Shown here: piece after piece, positions 20,401 through 30,386 of the stretch
How positions within the stretch are numbered: position 1 is the first letter of the stretch
How the letters are laid out: every line of letters starts with the position of its first letter
Assembly (NCBI RefSeq): GCF_025426255.1
Contig: NZ_CP104861.1
Span: 1,798,001-1,862,000 of the forward strand
From: Pseudomonas fragi
GTDB taxonomy: Bacteria; Pseudomonadota; Gammaproteobacteria; Pseudomonadales; Pseudomonadaceae
DNA length: 64,000 bases
Reading direction: 5' to 3'
Position numbers and translations under genes: made by a program
Notes under the pieces: model-generated
Told to the model about the DNA's origin: nothing
What the model saw: the letters and a program-made list of their open reading frames with translations, nothing else
Database searches by the model: none

Positions 20401-23400
20401 CAACCCGCAGGGCGGGCGGCAAAATCTGCACGCCCATACCGTCAGCGTGGGCCTCGGTTGCGAGCACACCCGCCAACTGCTGCAACAGGCACCGAGTGCC
20501 TATCGGACCCAGGTCAACGACCTGCTCTTGACCGCTCTGGCACGCGTACTGTGCCGATGGACCGGGCAACCCTCGGCCCTGGTACAGCTCGAAGGCCACG
20601 GTCGCGAAACCCTGTTTGACGAGATCGACCTGAGCCGCACCGTGGGTTGGTTCACCAGTGCCTATCCACTTCGGCTGACACCCTCCAGCGCAGGGCCGGG
20701 CGCCTCGATCAAGGCGATCAAGGAGCAACTGCGCAGCGTGCCGCACAAGGGGCTGGGCTATGGCGTGCTGCGCTATCTGACCGATAGCGCGACCCGTGAG
20801 GCATTGGCCGCCTTGCCTGAGGCTGCGGTCACCTTCAACTACCTCGGTCAGTTCGACCAGAGCTTTGCCGATGATGCGCTGTTCCACCCTCTGGACGAGC
20901 CGACGGGTGCGGCCCATGACCCGCTGGCACCGTTGGCGAACGAGCTGAGTATCGACAGCCAGGTGTATGGCGGTGAATTATTGCTGCGCTGGACCTTCAG
21001 CGCCGAGCGTTATACCCCGCAGATCATCGAGCAATTGGCGCATGCCTATGTCAGCGAACTGCAAGACCTGATTGGCCATTGCCTGAGTACCCCCGCGGGC
21101 GGTTTTACGCCGTCGGATTTCCCCCTGGCCAGGCTCGATCAGGTCCAGCTTGATGCCTTGCCGGTTGCTGCCGAGCTGATTGAAGATCTGTACCCGATGA
21201 CTCCGATGCAAGAGGGCATGTTGCTGCATACGCTGCTGGAACCGGGCACCGGCTTGTACTACATGCAGGACCGTTATCGGATCAACAGTGCCCTTGACCC
21301 GCAGCGTTTTGCCGATGCCTGGCAGGCGGTGATTGCTCGCCACGAAGCACTGCGTGCCTCGTTCTGCTGGAACGTCGGCGAGCAGATGCTGCAAATTATC
21401 CATCGTCCCGGTGCTGCGCCAATCGACTATCTGGACTGGAGCGCCGAGCCCGAAGACGACCATGAAGCGCGCTTGCAGGCACTGCACAAACGCGAGCGCG
21501 AAACCGGCTTTGATTTGCTCAATCGGGCACCGTTCCACCTGCGCCTGATCCGCTTGGGCGAGGCCCGTTACTGGTTCATGATGAGCAACCACCACATTCT
21601 GATCGATGCCTGGTGCCGCTCACTGCTGATGAGCGACTTTTTTGAAATCTACAGCGCCCTGGGCGAGGCCCGAACCCCGCTACTGAGCGCGGCACCCCGT
21701 TATCGCGACTATATCGGCTGGCTGCAACAGCAAAATCTGGAACAGGCCAAAAACTGGTGGCAACGCAACCTGCAAGGCTTTGAGCAGACCACCCATATCC
21801 CCAGTGATCGTCCGTTCCTGCGTGAGCATGCGGGCCAAAGCGGCGGCATGCTGGTGGGTGACTGTTACACTCGCCTTGAGGCACGCGATGGTGTGCGTTT
21901 GCGTGAACTGGCGCAGCAGCACCAACTGACCATCAACACCTTCGCCCAGGCGGCGTGGGCTCTGGTGCTGCGTCGCTTCAGCGGTGAGCGCGACCTGGTA
22001 TTTGGGGTCACTGTGGCCGGGCGGCCGGTGGAGCTGGCGCATATGCAACAGACCGTCGGGCTGTTTATCAACAGTGTGGCGCTGCGTGTGCAAATGCCCC
22101 AGGACGGCCAGCCGCTGGGGGTTGCTCAATGGCTCAGAGCCTTGCTTGAACACAATATCGAACTGCGCGAATACGAATACCTGCCGCTGGTGACGATCCA
22201 GGAGCGCAGTGAACTGCCCAAGGGCCAGCCACTGTTCGACAGCCTGTTCGTGTTCGAAAACGCGCCAGTGGATATGTCGGTCATGACCCGCGCCCAGCAC
22301 CTTAATGCGACCTCCGATTCGGGCCGTACTCACACCAACTTTCCGCTGACTGCGGTGTGTTATCCAGGTGATGACCTGGGCTTGCACCTGTCCTATGACC
22401 AGCGCTTTTTCGAGCATGGCAGCGTTGAACAGATGCTTGGGGAGTTCAAGCGCCTGCTGTTGGCCTTGATGGACGGCCTCGATGGCGACATGAGCGAGTT
22501 ACCGTTGTTGGGCGAATTGGAACAGCAATTTTTGCTCGACAACTGCAACCGCAGCCAGCGCCAATACCCGCTGCAACAGAGCTACGCCGAGCTGTTTGAA
22601 GCGCAGGTTGCAGCGCATCCGCAGCGCATCGCCGCCAGTTGCCTCGAACAGCGCTGGACTTACAGTGAACTCAACCAGCGCAGCAACCGCCTGGGGCATG
22701 CTCTGATCGCGGCAGGTGTGGGGCCAGATCAACCGGTGGCGTTGCTGGCCGGGCGCGGGCTGGACTTGCTGGGCATGATTATCGGCAGCTTCAAGGCTGG
22801 GGCAGGTTACCTGCCGCTGGACCCGGAGCTGCCCGGCTCACGTCTGCTGCGCATTATCGAACTGAGCCGCACGCCGTTGCTGGTGTGTACCGAAGCTTGC
22901 CGCGAGCAAGCCGAGGCGTTGCTCGACGCCGCCGGGTGCGCAGTGCGTCCGCGCCTGCTGGTTTGGGAGTCGGTGCAAGCGGCCGGGTTGGCAGAACATG
23001 ACCCGCAGGTGTACAGCCAGCCGGATAACCTGGCCTATGTGATTTACACCTCGGGCTCTACCGGACTGCCCAAGGGCGTGATGGTGGAGCAGCGCGGCAT
23101 GCTCAATAACCAGTTGAGCAAAGTGCCGTATCTGCAACTGACCGAGCACGATGTGATTGCTCAGACCGCCTCGCAAAGCTTTGATATTTCTGTGTGGCAG
23201 TTCCTTGCGGCGCCGCTGTTTGGCGCTCGGGTCGATATTGTCCCCAATACCGTGGCCCATGATCCGCAGGCGTTGCTGGCGCAGGTCAATGCGCAGGGCA
23301 TTACGGTGCTGGAAAGCGTGCCGTCACTGATCCAGGGCATGCTGGCCGAGGCCCCGGTGCAACTCGACGGTCTGCGCTGGCTGCTACCGACCGGGGAGGC

Positions 23401-24424
23401 CATGCCCCCCGAGCTTGCTTTGCAATGGCTGCTGCGCTACCCCGATATCGGCCTGGTGAATGCCTATGGCCCGGCGGAATGTTCGGATGACGTGGCCTTC
23501 TTTTGTGTCGACCATGCTTCGACCCAGGGCAGTTATTTGCCGATTGGCACCCCGACCGACAACAACCGTCTGTATCTGCTGGATGGCGCCTTGCAACTGG
23601 TTCCGTTGGGCGCCGTGGGTGAGTTGTGCGTGGCGGGCACCGGAGTGGGCCGCGGTTATATCAGTGACCCGTTGCGTACCGCGACGGTCTTTGTGCCCAA
23701 CCCGTTTGGCGCGCCGGGCGAGCGTTTGTACCGCACCGGTGACCTGGCACGGTGGCGCAAGGATGGCGTGCTGGAGTACGTGGGTCGGATCGACCATCAG
23801 GTGAAAATTCGCGGTTACCGTATCGAGCTGGGTGAAATCGAGGCACGTCTGCACGAACAGGCACATGTCCGAGACGCGGCGGTCAGCGTCCAGCAAGGTG
23901 TTAACGGAAAGTATCTGGTGGGCTACCTGGTGGGGGCGCCTTCGGCCCTTGCTCAAAGCGAACAACTGGAGCAGATCAAACAGCACCTGCGCGCTGAACT
24001 CCCCGAGTACATGGTGCCGCTGCACTGGTTGTGGATGGAGCGATTGCCCTTGAACGCCAACGGCAAACTGGACCGCAAGGCGTTACCGCCGATTGAAATT
24101 GGTCAATTGCAGCGCGAAAACTTCGTCGCCCCGCGCACTGAGCTGGAACAGACTCTGGCTGATATCTGGGCACAGGTGCTGAACCTGGAGCAGGTCGGGG
24201 TGAGTGACAATTTCTTCGAACTGGGCGGGCATTCACTGTTGGCGACGCAAATCGCCTCACGGGTGCAAAAAGTATTGCAGCGCAACGTGCCGCTGCGAGC
24301 GATGTTCGAATGCAGTTGTGTTGAACAACTGGCGCTGTATATCGAAGGGCTGGAGAGCAGCGAAATCAACGAAGAAAAAGTCGATCGCCTGAGTGACCTG
24401 ATGGCAGAGCTGGAGGGGTTGTAG
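11450..24424 (+). CDS. pvdL: Pyoverdine chromophore NRPS PvdL (acyl ligase-T, C-A-T, C-A-T-E, C-A-T)
   Basis: This 4324-residue synthetase builds the acylated Glu-D-Tyr-Dab chromophore precursor. Domains in order: fatty acyl-AMP ligase (about 1-585, [12 protein letters not shown] and [10 protein letters not shown]); T (LLGGNSIL, about 613); C (HHIIADGW, about 809); A with FDVSVW at about 1325 and pocket D-V-W-H-F-G-R-I-N, read as Glu; T (GGHSLL); C with HHIVTEGW, an E in place of the usual D; A with FDAATE at about 2384, pocket D-A-E-G-I-G-A-V-M, assigned Tyr from known PvdL; T (GGDSIL); E ([10 protein letters not shown], about 2908); C (HHILIDAW, about 3381); A with FDISVW at about 3911 and pocket D-I-W-E-L-T-A-D-D, the Dab code; T (GGHSLL). 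The C-terminus ([13 protein letters not shown]) is a likely docking tail. Two tandem ATG codons (11450, 11453) follow AGGA. Length matches known PvdL (about 4340). Confidence 0.96.
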   Translation: MMDAFELPGNLAQALQLRAAKTPDRLALRFLADDPLDAVVLSYGELDLRARTIAAALQANAGVGERAVLLFPSGPDYVAAFFGCLYAGVIAVPAYPPESARRHHQERLLSILADAEPRLLLTSGALREPLLQMSELVGADAPQLLCVDSLDPHQASAWQPVALQADDIAFLQYTSGSTALPKGVQVTHGNLVANEMLIRRGFGIDLNPDDVIVSWLPLYHDMGLIGGLLQPVFSGVPCVLMSPAYFLTRPLRWLEAISEYGGTISGGPDFAYRLCSERVSDTALAALDLSRWRVAYSGSEPIRQDTLEHFADKFAPCGFSPDSYFASYGLAEATLFVTGSQRGQGIPALCLDDLALANNRIVAGDGSPVMSCGFSQPEHAVLIVDPKSLEVLPDNCVGEVWASGPSIAHGYWRNPEASASTFVDFQGGIWLRTGDLGFMRDGELFITGRLKDLLIVRGHNLYPQDIEKTIEREVEVVRKGRVAVFAVNAKGEEGIGVAAEISRSVQKVLPPETLINRIRQAVAEATQQAPSLVVLLNPGALPKTSSGKLQRSACRSRLAAGSLDSYAQFPPEHGAPASADAVQRGSELEALIAWVWCEHLQVEQVAPDDHFFLLGGNSILATQVIAHLRQELKLELNLRLLFESPTLSAFAAGVGALQQDGGLAQGAIATLPRDQELPQSLAQNRLWFMWQLDPQSSAYTIPGGLRLRGELDEAALRSSFARLIERHEALRTRFYERDGQALQCVDAASDFALQVVDLSTLASPEREARAQQVREEQARTRFDLEHGPLFQVTLVKLDDQEHQLLLTLHHIIADGWSLNLLIDEFSRFYAAACLGQPLELAPLTLQYADYGSWQRQWLAQGEAERQLNYWKQQLGDQHPSLSLSTDHPRSAQRKHSAARYSLKLDAALGSAIRQTAQAHECTPFMLLLASLQTLLHRYTGQRDIRIGVPSANRPRQETHGLIGFFINTLVLRAELDGRLAFADLLHQTRQATLDAQGHQDLPFEQLLEAFPQAREQGLFQIMFNHQQRDLGALRRLPGLLAEELQWHSREAKFDLQLHSEEDRHGRLTLAFDYADELFDAGTIARLAEHYVSLLEQVTACSTRPLGDLQLLNAQQVREQQQWSAAPCAPAERWLPELLEQQVQQAPDAIALMWDGGSLDLASLHAQANRLAHYLRDKGVGPDVPVAIAVERSPQLLIGLLAIIKAGGAYVPLDPDYPPERLAYMLQDCGATILLSQSHLLGRLPAGKTLSVIAMDSLKLDNWPSHAPGLHLHGDNLAYVIYTSGSTGQPKGVGNTHAALAERLQWMQATYALQVDDVLMQKAPISFDVSVWECFWPLITGCRLVLAGPGEHRDPQRIAQLVEQFGVTTLHFVPALLRLFVDEPQTRQCSSLRRLFAGGEALPAELRNHVLQQLPAVQLHNRYGPTETAINVTHWQCNLADGERSPIGRPLANVLCRVLDSELNPLPAGVPGELCIGGSGLARGYLDRPGLTAERFVADPLGEPGARLYRTGDQVRWNAHGVLEYLGRFDQQVKLRGFRVEPQEIEACLLAQPAVAQAAVMIRETAAGPQLIGYYTALPGAACEDQLKAALAEQLPEYMVPAQLLRLDAMPLSPSGKLDRRALPEPVWQAREHIAPQTELEQQIAAIWSAVLGLERIGLRDDFFALGGHSLLATQIVSRVRQACDVELALRTLFEASELGEFVAQVQAIQAAGQRNTQLPIALVDRNQPVALSYSQQRMWFLWQMEPDSPAYNVGGMARLKGVLDVERFEAALQALIQRHETLRTRFPSVDGVACQQVHRETLLNMAWLDLSLLDEATRQQRLQALADSEAHRPFDLERGPLLRACMVKAADREHYFVLTLHHIVTEGWAMDIFARELGVLYEAFVDDRLSPLTPLAVQYLDYSVWQRQWLESGERQRQLDYWTAKLGNEHPLLELPADRVRPSVQSHRGELYRFDLSAELAARVRAFNAEHGLTLFMTMTATLAVLLYRYSSQTDLRIGAPVANRIRPESEGLIGAFLNTQVLRCQLDGAMRVGELIEQVRQTVIEGQSHQDLPFDHLVEALQPPRSAAYNPLFQVMCNVQRWEFQQSRELAGMTVEYLANDARATKFDLNLEVTDLDHRLGCCLTYSTDLFDEPRIASMAGHWRNLLEALLGDPEQRLSELPLLHALEQQRLLAGMAPPEAEYNLESCIHSLFTEQALVRPDAIALTFGGEHLSYAQLNGRANRLAWRLRELGVGPQVRVGLALERSLEMVIGLLAILKAGGAYVPLDPEYPLERLHYMIEDSGIGLLLSHRTLFAELGELPEGVARWSLEDDSPQLAAYPCSELPFITMAQHQAYLIYTSGSTGQPKGVVVSHGEIAMHCRAVIERFGMRPDDCELHFYSINFDAATERLLAPLLCGARVVLRAQGQWDAQEICQLIAQQQVSILGFTPSYGSQLAQWLETQQRTLPVRMCITGGEALTGEHLQRIRDAFQPDVFFNAYGPTETVVMPLACLAPQHLEEGAASVPIGQVIGARLGYILDAGLALVPQGATGELYIGGAGLAQGYHRRPGMTAERFVADPFACNGGRLYRTGDLVRQRVDGLVEYLGRIDQQVKIRGFRIELGEIETRLLQQPGVREAVVLALDLPAGKQLAAYLVVDTAKQDRAQLRAALKAQLPDYMVPSHFILLASMPLTANGKLDRRALPSPDPELERQQYVAPSDPLQQSLAAVWCDVLNLKQVGLDDNFFELGGDSILSIQVVSRARQLGIHFSPRDLFQHQTVQALANVASRTEQNRAEQGLLRGESALTPIQHWFFDTDMPNREHWNQSLLLAPTLRLEPQPLARALAALLEQHDALRLSFGERAGQWRAEYRTEFDQPLLWHETVAHMQQCIGLFADAQRSLDLQQGPLLRAVLVDGPDGEQRLLLVIHHLAVDGVSWRVLLEDLQTLYRQAAAQQALQLPGKTSASSAWAARLQAYAGSDSLREELSLWQRQLNGPRVELPCANPQGGRQNLHAHTVSVGLGCEHTRQLLQQAPSAYRTQVNDLLLTALARVLCRWTGQPSALVQLEGHGRETLFDEIDLSRTVGWFTSAYPLRLTPSSAGPGASIKAIKEQLRSVPHKGLGYGVLRYLTDSATREALAALPEAAVTFNYLGQFDQSFADDALFHPLDEPTGAAHDPLAPLANELSIDSQVYGGELLLRWTFSAERYTPQIIEQLAHAYVSELQDLIGHCLSTPAGGFTPSDFPLARLDQVQLDALPVAAELIEDLYPMTPMQEGMLLHTLLEPGTGLYYMQDRYRINSALDPQRFADAWQAVIARHEALRASFCWNVGEQMLQIIHRPGAAPIDYLDWSAEPEDDHEARLQALHKRERETGFDLLNRAPFHLRLIRLGEARYWFMMSNHHILIDAWCRSLLMSDFFEIYSALGEARTPLLSAAPRYRDYIGWLQQQNLEQAKNWWQRNLQGFEQTTHIPSDRPFLREHAGQSGGMLVGDCYTRLEARDGVRLRELAQQHQLTINTFAQAAWALVLRRFSGERDLVFGVTVAGRPVELAHMQQTVGLFINSVALRVQMPQDGQPLGVAQWLRALLEHNIELREYEYLPLVTIQERSELPKGQPLFDSLFVFENAPVDMSVMTRAQHLNATSDSGRTHTNFPLTAVCYPGDDLGLHLSYDQRFFEHGSVEQMLGEFKRLLLALMDGLDGDMSELPLLGELEQQFLLDNCNRSQRQYPLQQSYAELFEAQVAAHPQRIAASCLEQRWTYSELNQRSNRLGHALIAAGVGPDQPVALLAGRGLDLLGMIIGSFKAGAGYLPLDPELPGSRLLRIIELSRTPLLVCTEACREQAEALLDAAGCAVRPRLLVWESVQAAGLAEHDPQVYSQPDNLAYVIYTSGSTGLPKGVMVEQRGMLNNQLSKVPYLQLTEHDVIAQTASQSFDISVWQFLAAPLFGARVDIVPNTVAHDPQALLAQVNAQGITVLESVPSLIQGMLAEAPVQLDGLRWLLPTGEAMPPELALQWLLRYPDIGLVNAYGPAECSDDVAFFCVDHASTQGSYLPIGTPTDNNRLYLLDGALQLVPLGAVGELCVAGTGVGRGYISDPLRTATVFVPNPFGAPGERLYRTGDLARWRKDGVLEYVGRIDHQVKIRGYRIELGEIEARLHEQAHVRDAAVSVQQGVNGKYLVGYLVGAPSALAQSEQLEQIKQHLRAELPEYMVPLHWLWMERLPLNANGKLDRKALPPIEIGQLQRENFVAPRTELEQTLADIWAQVLNLEQVGVSDNFFELGGHSLLATQIASRVQKVLQRNVPLRAMFECSCVEQLALYIEGLESSEINEEKVDRLSDLMAELEGL

Positions 24425-24435
24425 GCGGTGATGTG

Positions 24436-24470
24436 AAGCCCGCTCCCGCAGTCAATGCAGGAGTGGGCTT
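24436..24470. terminator. Hairpin after pvdL
   Basis: AAGCCCGCTCC (24436-24446) pairs with GGAGTGGGCTT (24460-24470), one imperfect pair. It lies 12 bases after the pvdL stop and between convergent genes. There is no clear T run, so it could be a REP-derived stem rather than a standard terminator. Confidence 0.5.
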
Positions 24471-24545
24471 GATCGCGTTGTTAGCGCCACTGTGAATCTG
24501 AGCTGCCGCGTCTCAGCATCGCAAATAACCCCTGGCGCCTGTCAC

Positions 24546-25319
24546 CTACTTTGGCCCCAGAATCTGCACCAGTTTTTCTGGCGACGGAGCACCTTGCTGT
24601 TGTTGCAAGTTGCCTTGTTCGTCCAGATAGAAAATCGCCGGAGTCGCGGCAACATCCAGTTCTTCCATCAACTTCGCGTTGGCATCCAGTTTGGCCTGGA
24701 TGTCCGCCGGGATTTTGCTCAATGGCTTGAGGGTGCTGGCCTTGCCGGCTTTCTCATGCTCGTGCAGGGCTTGCTGCGGGTTCTTGGCACCCAGCAGGGC
24801 GGCAGATTTGGCCGGGCTGTCTTCGCGGATGATCCCTACCATGATGTGGCGCAATTGCACTTTGCCCGAGTCGACCCAAGGACGAGCCTGTTCCCAGAAC
24901 ATGTTGCAGTACGGGCAGTTCGGGTCACTGAACAGGTAAACGGTGCGCGGTGCATCCTTTTTGCCATCGGCAATCCAGTTGCTCTTTTCCATCTCTGTCC
25001 AGACCTGCTTGGCCATCGGCTCGTACACCAGCTTTTGCAACGGGGCCAGGCTCAGGTCCTTGCCGTCGGCGTCATACAAATTGCCCACCAGCACGTTGCC
25101 GTCCTTGGTCAGGTACAGCGCCATGCCACGGTTCTGGTACTGGGCGGCATAACCACGCAAACCGCCGGGAGCGTCAAAGCTGCCGATGATCTTTGCGCCC
25201 TTGGCTTCAATCTTCTTGATTGCCGGTGGTAACTCTTCGGCCTGCAACACAGGGGATTGCAAGAGCGCCGCGCCCAGCAGGGCGGTCATGCTCAGGGTTA
25301 GCAGTTTGCGGTTAAACAT
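24546..25319 (-). CDS. dsbG: Thiol:disulfide interchange protein DsbG
   Basis: DsbG is a periplasmic disulfide isomerase and sulfenic-acid reductase. The 257-residue product has a signal peptide (LLTLSMTALLGAALLQSPVLQA), an N-terminal dimerisation part (IKKIEAKGAKIIGSFDAPGG), and a thioredoxin domain with YLFSDPNCPYCNMFWEQ near residues 128-144, giving the CPYC active site. The cis-proline region follows as DVAATPAIFYLDEQ. It is last in a three-gene operon with a TlpA-type protein and DsbD, which would supply its electrons. The upstream gene overlaps its start by 22 bases, so translation is probably coupled. The gene order matches the dsbG locus of P. aeruginosa as I know it (PA2476-PA2480). 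Confidence 0.92.
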   Translation of the reverse strand: MFNRKLLTLSMTALLGAALLQSPVLQAEELPPAIKKIEAKGAKIIGSFDAPGGLRGYAAQYQNRGMALYLTKDGNVLVGNLYDADGKDLSLAPLQKLVYEPMAKQVWTEMEKSNWIADGKKDAPRTVYLFSDPNCPYCNMFWEQARPWVDSGKVQLRHIMVGIIREDSPAKSAALLGAKNPQQALHEHEKAGKASTLKPLSKIPADIQAKLDANAKLMEELDVAATPAIFYLDEQGNLQQQQGAPSPEKLVQILGPK

Positions 25320-26170
25320 TTTTGCTGATTCCTTGCAGGGTCGGCCTGTTGGGCCGACATTGAATTGTTCAGATTGAAGGGCTCCATGGCCCGGGCCAGA
25401 CTGGCTTGCGACAGCTCGCCCAGATGACTGCCCAGCAGACGGCCTTCAGCGTTATAGAACAGGGTAGTCGGCAGTGCCATTGAGCCGACTTTTTGTGCCA
25501 GTTGGCCGCCGCTGTCGAACAGCACGTTGCTCAGGTTCAGGCCCTGGGTTTCAAGAAAGGTGCTGACGCTCTGCATGCTTTCGCCCTGATTGACGAACAG
25601 GAAGGTCACGTTCTGATGCTGATGCTGGGCGTTTTGCAGTACCGGCATTTCGCGTCGGCAAGGCGGGCACCAGGTGGCCCACAGGTTGATCACCAGCGGG
25701 CCGCCCTGATAGCTGCTCAACTGCACTGATTCGCCGTTGGCGTTACGCAACACCAACTCCGGGAGGCGCGTGCCCTGTTCGTAAAGGCTGGACGAAAGAC
25801 TGGCCAGCAGCCAGAACGCCAGCCCGCTACCCAGTCCCCAGCCCAATGGGCGGCGCAACCCGACGCGGCGCGAGCTGAAAATGACCGCACCGACCAGTAC
25901 CGCCGCCAGCCCCGGCCATAGCAAAAACCCGCCGTCGCGCAAATCGAGGACCTGCAGCGGGTCGTCCTTGAAATAGCGCCAGTAGCTGAGGACAAAACCG
26001 ATGCGCGCGGTAAGCAAACCCAGCAAAAACAAGGTGAACAATACGGACTCGGGGTTTTCGCCACCGCGTTTGGCTACGCGCCAACCCACCAGTGTCGCCA
26101 GGGCAAGGGCCAGGATCAGCAGCAAGTGGTTGATGGCCAGCGCAAACGAACCGATGGTCAGGGTAAGCAT
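25298..26170 (-). CDS. Membrane protein with Lgt-like N-terminus and TlpA/DsbE thioredoxin domain
   Basis: The 290-residue protein is a fusion. Residues 1-125 contain about four membrane segments, including LLLILALALATLVGWRVAKR and LFTLFLLGLLTARIGFVLSYW, of the kind seen at the start of prolipoprotein diacylglyceryl transferase. Residues 135-285 are a periplasmic TlpA-like thioredoxin domain with VINLWATWCPPCRREMPVLQ, active site WCPPC. The membrane part lacks most of a real Lgt, so it is likely an anchor rather than an enzyme. It sits between dsbD and dsbG: it starts 1 base from the dsbD stop and runs 22 bases into dsbG. It probably passes electrons from DsbD to DsbG or to damaged proteins. 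Confidence 0.82.
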   Translation of the reverse strand: MLTLTIGSFALAINHLLLILALALATLVGWRVAKRGGENPESVLFTLFLLGLLTARIGFVLSYWRYFKDDPLQVLDLRDGGFLLWPGLAAVLVGAVIFSSRRVGLRRPLGWGLGSGLAFWLLASLSSSLYEQGTRLPELVLRNANGESVQLSSYQGGPLVINLWATWCPPCRREMPVLQNAQHQHQNVTFLFVNQGESMQSVSTFLETQGLNLSNVLFDSGGQLAQKVGSMALPTTLFYNAEGRLLGSHLGELSQASLARAMEPFNLNNSMSAQQADPARNQQKCLTANC

Positions 26171-27913
26171 TTATAGGAGTTCCCGGGTGGCGTTCCAGTT
26201 ATTCAAAAAGGTCTGGGCGTTGACTTCGCCAGTGATACGTTGCCCGCGACGCTCAACGCCATTGGGGCCGATCCAGACAAAGCTGGGCGGGCCCGGTACC
26301 TGATAGCGGCTGAGCAGCTCGCGGCTGGCGACATTATCGGCGGTCACGTCAAGACGCAACAGGCGCACGCCTTGTAAGGCATCCAACACTTGGGGTTTAG
26401 CGAATACCTGCTTTTCCATAACCTTGCACGATACGCACCAGTCGGCGTAGTAATCGAGCATGACCCACTGCCCGTCAGCCTTGGCGCTGGCCAGTTCACG
26501 GTCCAGACTGGTGGGGTCCTTGATGGTGATAAAGGCGTCGTGGGCAGTGCTTGCGGAACTGCTGCCCGCCACTGTTTTTGCGGTATACACCTGCAAGGGT
26601 TGCCACAGCTCGGTGCTGCCACCGGCAGCACCCACCAGTAACAGACAGCCCCACAAACCGGCCAGCAGGCTTAGTGGATTGAACAGCGCTTTGGCGCGCA
26701 GAAATGTCTGCGCCTGCTGCCACAGGCTGCATCCCAGAATGATCTGCAGGACACCCCACAGACCGATCCACAAGGACTCATCGAGTACCGGGCGGACCAG
26801 CAACAACGCGGTGCCCAGGAACAGAAAGCCAAACAGGCCTTTCATCAGGTTCATCCAGGCGCCGGGCTTGGGCAGGAAGCGGCTGCCCACGGTAACCAGC
26901 AGCAACAGCGGCACGCCGATCCCCAGGCCCATCACAAACAGCACCAGGCCACCTTCAAGCGCATTGCCGCTTTGCGCGATATACAGCAAGGCACCGGCCA
27001 GCGGCGCCGTCATGCAGGGCCCAACCAGCAAGCCGGACAGGGCGCCAAGAATACCCGCGCCGATCAGGCTGCCGCCCTTGCGTCCACGCCCGGCGCTTTC
27101 CAGGCGGTCACGCAAGCCAGCGGGCAATTGCAGTTCAAAAAAACCGAACATCGGCAGTGCCAGCACCACAAACAATGCCGCAAAACTGCCCAGCAGCCAG
27201 GGTTGTTGCAGCAACGCCTGCAAGTTGGCGCCCAGCAGGGCCGCCAATACGCCCAGCCCGGCATACACCAGCGCCATGCTGATCACATAACTGCCGGCCA
27301 CGGCGAAACCGCGTCCGGCAGTGGCACCACTGCCCACGACCAGCCCGGCCAGAATCGGCAACATTGGCAGAGAGCAAGGGGTAAAGGCCAGCAGCAGCCC
27401 GAGGCCGAAGAACAGCAGCAAACTCCAGCCCAGCGAGCGCTGCTGCAAACTCGCGGCCAGTGACTGGTCCTGTGCCTGATCTTGTGCGGCCATTGGCTGT
27501 GCACCGCCCAAGTCAACCGTCTGGCTTTGCGGCGGGTAGCACAGCCCCGCATCGGCGCAGCCTTGCCAACTGACCTTGACCTGACCGCTGGTGCCTGCCG
27601 GGATGACTATCGCAACGCTATCGCGGTAGACCTGGGTGGCGCCAAAAAACTCGTCGCTGTGTTCCAGCCCTTGCGGCAATACAGGGTTTTTTGCTGGATC
27701 CAGCCCGTCAAACTTGAAACGTTTTTGATACAGATAGTAGGTGTCGGCTATTTTCCACTGCAGGCGGGTTTCGCCTGAGGGCAATGGCTCGGCACTGAAT
27801 ACAAAGGCCTTGTTGACCGGCAGAAAGTCGGGCTGTGCGAATGGATTGTTCGCGGTCTGGGCCTGGGCCACACCGACCAAACACATCAATAGCAAGGACA
27901 GCAGCAAACGCAT
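26171..27913 (-). CDS. dsbD: Thiol:disulfide interchange protein DsbD
   Basis: DsbD moves electrons from cytoplasmic thioredoxin across the inner membrane to periplasmic partners. The 580-residue product has a signal peptide (MRLLLSLLLMCLVGVAQAQ), an N-terminal periplasmic domain whose cysteine pair is in GCADAGLCYPPQS, and a central eight-helix domain beginning LLFFGLGLLLAFTPCSLPML with the second cysteine in LLVGPCMTAPLAGAL. A C-terminal thioredoxin domain with MLDYYADWCVSCKVMEKQVF completes it. All three redox pairs are present. The ATG at 27913 (AAGG upstream) is preferred to the TTG at 27937. It is the first gene of the minus-strand dsb operon, divergent from the two-component genes. Many pseudomonads carry a second dsbD elsewhere. 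Confidence 0.92.
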   Translation of the reverse strand: MRLLLSLLLMCLVGVAQAQTANNPFAQPDFLPVNKAFVFSAEPLPSGETRLQWKIADTYYLYQKRFKFDGLDPAKNPVLPQGLEHSDEFFGATQVYRDSVAIVIPAGTSGQVKVSWQGCADAGLCYPPQSQTVDLGGAQPMAAQDQAQDQSLAASLQQRSLGWSLLLFFGLGLLLAFTPCSLPMLPILAGLVVGSGATAGRGFAVAGSYVISMALVYAGLGVLAALLGANLQALLQQPWLLGSFAALFVVLALPMFGFFELQLPAGLRDRLESAGRGRKGGSLIGAGILGALSGLLVGPCMTAPLAGALLYIAQSGNALEGGLVLFVMGLGIGVPLLLLVTVGSRFLPKPGAWMNLMKGLFGFLFLGTALLLVRPVLDESLWIGLWGVLQIILGCSLWQQAQTFLRAKALFNPLSLLAGLWGCLLLVGAAGGSTELWQPLQVYTAKTVAGSSSASTAHDAFITIKDPTSLDRELASAKADGQWVMLDYYADWCVSCKVMEKQVFAKPQVLDALQGVRLLRLDVTADNVASRELLSRYQVPGPPSFVWIGPNGVERRGQRITGEVNAQTFLNNWNATRELL

Positions 27914-27961
27914 GGATAAAGCCTTGGGCAAGTTCAAGTACCGCTACAGTGTGTTCCTGCG

Positions 27962-27982
27962 ATTAACCGATCATTAACCGAT
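27962..27982. promoter_or_regulatory. Tandem direct repeat, likely response-regulator site
   Basis: ATTAACCGAT occurs at 27962-27971 and again at 27973-27982, one base apart. The 11-base period is about one helical turn, which is the classic arrangement for OmpR-family regulators. It sits in the 146-base gap between divergent dsbD and the response regulator, so it could serve both. Confidence 0.7.
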
Positions 27983-28059
27983 GCATATCGCGGTGTACAC
28001 GGCATAATCGGCCCTTAATCCCATGACCTTTTAATTGGCTCATTTACGCGGGTATCAGC

Positions 28060-28740
28060 ATGCATGTACTGGTTTGCGAAGACGACGAACTGATCGCCAG
28101 CGGCATCAAGGCCGGGCTGACGGCCCAGGGCCTGACGGTCGAGCATGTGGGTACGGCCAGTGCGGCGCGGGCGATGCTCAAGGCCGCCGAGTTCGATGTG
28201 ATGGTGCTTGATCTGGGTCTGCCCGATGAAGATGGCCTCAAACTGTTGCAACAGTTGCGTCAGCAGGGGCTGGAGTTGCCCGTGCTGATTCTGACTGCCC
28301 GCGACTCGGTGACCGACCGTGTCGACGGTCTGCAAGCCGGTGCCGATGATTACCTGCTCAAGCCTTTTGACCTGCGCGAACTCGCTGCCCGCCTGCACAC
28401 GTTGCTGCGCAGAGTGGCAGGGCGCAGCGTCAACCTGATCGAACATGGGCCCTTGAGCTACGACCCGAGCAGTCGCGTGACTCTGCTCGCGGGCCAACCG
28501 GTCGACTTGTCCCGCCGCGAGCAGGCGCTGCTGCAAGCCTTGCTGCATAACCGCGGGCGGGTGCTGTCCAGTGAGCAACTGAAGGACAGCATCTACGGCT
28601 TCGGCGACGAACTGGAGAGTAATGCCCTGAACGTACATATCCATCACCTGCGGCGTAAATTGGGCAACGGTATTGTTGAAACCGTGCGTGGCCTGGGGTA
28701 TCGCCTGGGCCATGCCGATGGCGCAGAGTCCGAGGCATGA
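28060..28740 (+). CDS. OmpR-family response regulator
   Basis: The 226-residue DNA-binding regulator has a receiver domain with acidic pocket CEDDE (residues 6-10), phosphoacceptor D51 in VMVLDLGLP, LTARD near 84 and the KPF lysine near 104. The C-terminal winged helix contains DLSRREQALLQALLHNRGRV, LKDSIYGFGDELESNALNVH and LRRKLGNGIVETVRGLGYRL. It resembles PmrA/QseB-type regulators. The stop overlaps the start of the kinase gene (ATGA), so the pair is translationally coupled. A direct repeat at 27962-27982 lies about 80 bases upstream. The inducing signal cannot be read from sequence, but the divergent dsb operon is the obvious target. Confidence 0.93.
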   Translation: MHVLVCEDDELIASGIKAGLTAQGLTVEHVGTASAARAMLKAAEFDVMVLDLGLPDEDGLKLLQQLRQQGLELPVLILTARDSVTDRVDGLQAGADDYLLKPFDLRELAARLHTLLRRVAGRSVNLIEHGPLSYDPSSRVTLLAGQPVDLSRREQALLQALLHNRGRVLSSEQLKDSIYGFGDELESNALNVHIHHLRRKLGNGIVETVRGLGYRLGHADGAESEA

Positions 28741-30068
28741 TGAGCCTGCGCCTGCGCTTGAGCCTGACCATTGGCTCGGCGTTTGTTCTGGTCTGGGCTC
28801 TGGCTGCGGCCTGGATGCTCAGCGATTTGCGTCAGCAAATGATGTTTTCCCTCGATCAGCGCCTGGTGGCTTCGGCGCGCATGGTCGCAGGGTTACTGGA
28901 GCAATTGCCGCAATTGCCGGTAAAAGGCGCGGGTACCCATTTCAGTGCCGAAAAACTGACCATTCCCGGCGGCATGGCTTGCCAGGTCAGTTCGCTGCGC
29001 GGTGAGATTCTGGCCCGCAGCCACAATAATCCGGACCAGCCGATGCAGTCGCAAGCGGCGGGTTTCCACGACCAGATCATCGACGGCGCCGCCTGGCGCA
29101 CCTTTACCCTGGATCGTGGTGATCTGCGTATCACCACAGCTGACCGTCAGATCGAACGCGAGGCCTTGAACCTTTCGGTATTGTTAGCCGCATCGGTGCC
29201 TGTGGGTATGGCGCTGATGGTCTGTTTGCTGCTGCTGTGGCTGGGCATCGGCCAGGGCCTGGCGCCGCTCAACCGGATGCGCGATGCCTTGATGCGCCGT
29301 GATGCCGACTCATTGCAACCGCTGCAAATCGCGCCACTGCCCAGCGAACTGAAGCCATTGCTCGATTCGCAGAACCAGCTGTTTGCGCGCATCGCCAAGG
29401 CTATTGAGCGCGAGCGACGGCTCACCGGTGATGCCGCACACGAACTGCGCAGCCCCCTGACCGCGATCAAAACCCACCTGCAAGTAGCGCGCATGACCGA
29501 TGGCGAAGCCCGCGAACAGTCACTGGCCCATGCCGAGGCCGGCGCCGACCGTTTGCACCGTACCCTCGAACAATTACTGCTGCTGGCGCGGGTTGAAGGC
29601 AGCCTGTCGTTTGACGACGGGGTCAATTGCTCGGCCGAGCAAGTGGCGCGCCTGGCGATCCATGATGCGGCCGGTGACGCTGATGAGTGCATCCGTTTGC
29701 ACCTGCCGGAAGACTTGCCGGCCACGGCGCTTGAGGTCCCGTCGGTATTGGCCATTGCTGCTCTGCGCAACCTGCTGGACAACGCCTTGCGCCATACCCC
29801 GGCGGGCACTCAGGTCGAGTTGACGGTTGCCGTTGAAGGTCCGCAGGTACGCTTCGTGGTGCGCGACCACGGCCCCGGCATTCCTCCTGAAACCCTGCAG
29901 CATATGACCCAGCGCTTCTGGCGCAATGGCAACAGCAATGGCTGTGGTCTGGGCTTGGCAATTGTGCAGGCGATAGTCGAGCGCTGCGGCTGCGAACTGA
30001 TCTTCGACAGCCAGCCCGATGGCTTGCGGGTTGAGTTGCGGATGCCGTTGAAAGGCACAGTTGCCTGA
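28737..30068 (+). CDS. Two-component sensor histidine kinase
   Basis: This is a 443-residue inner-membrane kinase. TM1 spans residues 8-28 (LTIGSAFVLVWALAAAWML). A periplasmic sensor of about 120 residues follows, then TM2 (SVLLAASVPVGMALMVCLLL, about 145-165). A HAMP-like linker leads to the H-box GDAAHELRSPLTAIKTHLQV with the phosphorylated histidine near residue 236. The ATPase domain has NLLDNALRHTP (N box), VRDHGPGIP (G1) and GCGLGLAIV (G2). Its domain plan matches QseC/PmrB-type sensors. It is coupled by ATGA to the regulator. Metal, redox or envelope stress is a plausible signal given the dsb genes, but this is inference. Confidence 0.92.
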   Translation: MMSLRLRLSLTIGSAFVLVWALAAAWMLSDLRQQMMFSLDQRLVASARMVAGLLEQLPQLPVKGAGTHFSAEKLTIPGGMACQVSSLRGEILARSHNNPDQPMQSQAAGFHDQIIDGAAWRTFTLDRGDLRITTADRQIEREALNLSVLLAASVPVGMALMVCLLLLWLGIGQGLAPLNRMRDALMRRDADSLQPLQIAPLPSELKPLLDSQNQLFARIAKAIERERRLTGDAAHELRSPLTAIKTHLQVARMTDGEAREQSLAHAEAGADRLHRTLEQLLLLARVEGSLSFDDGVNCSAEQVARLAIHDAAGDADECIRLHLPEDLPATALEVPSVLAIAALRNLLDNALRHTPAGTQVELTVAVEGPQVRFVVRDHGPGIPPETLQHMTQRFWRNGNSNGCGLGLAIVQAIVERCGCELIFDSQPDGLRVELRMPLKGTVA

Positions 30069-30072
30069 CCCT

Positions 30073-30099
30073 GTGGGAGCAGGGCAAGCCTGCTCCCAC
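30073..30099. repeat. REP hairpin after the sensor kinase gene
   Basis: GTGGGAGCAGG (30073-30083) and CCTGCTCCCAC (30089-30099) are exact complements around a five-base loop. It starts 4 bases past the kinase stop codon and may protect or end that transcript. It is a REP-like unit; no T run follows. Confidence 0.7.
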
Positions 30100-30278
30100 C
30101 TGTTCCCGATGCGGCAGCCGGTGCGAATACGCTCCAGTGGACTGATTTCGTTACAGCTTCAGTTGGGCCATGGTCTACAGTAACCGCGCTCTATTGAACC
30201 ACCCACAGAAGGCTTTTTGTGGAGTGATTCCATTCCAGTTAAACAGACTCCACGGCGCATAAACGGCCCACTTGATCG

Positions 30279-30367
30279 CTTGTACGGGACTGGCACAGAA
30301 CGTGCTGCTGTCCTTGATCCGCACCGGATGAGCATGATGTTTGTCTGGTTTAAGGACCCCGTACAAG
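30279..30367 (+). other. Long-range inverted repeat in the leader of the permease gene
   Basis: CTTGTACGGG (30279-30288) and CCCGTACAAG (30358-30367) are perfect 10-base complements separated by 69 bases. The right arm ends about 19 bases before the permease start, so pairing in the mRNA could affect ribosome access. The rest of the 30069-30386 gap holds the REP hairpin and no gene that I can support. Confidence 0.4.
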
Positions 30368-30386
30368 AACAATAAAAGGATGATTC

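Noticed and set aside
30200..30386. A PvdS box upstream of the permease
   Set aside because: TAAAC sequences are present but none has CGT at 16-base spacing.
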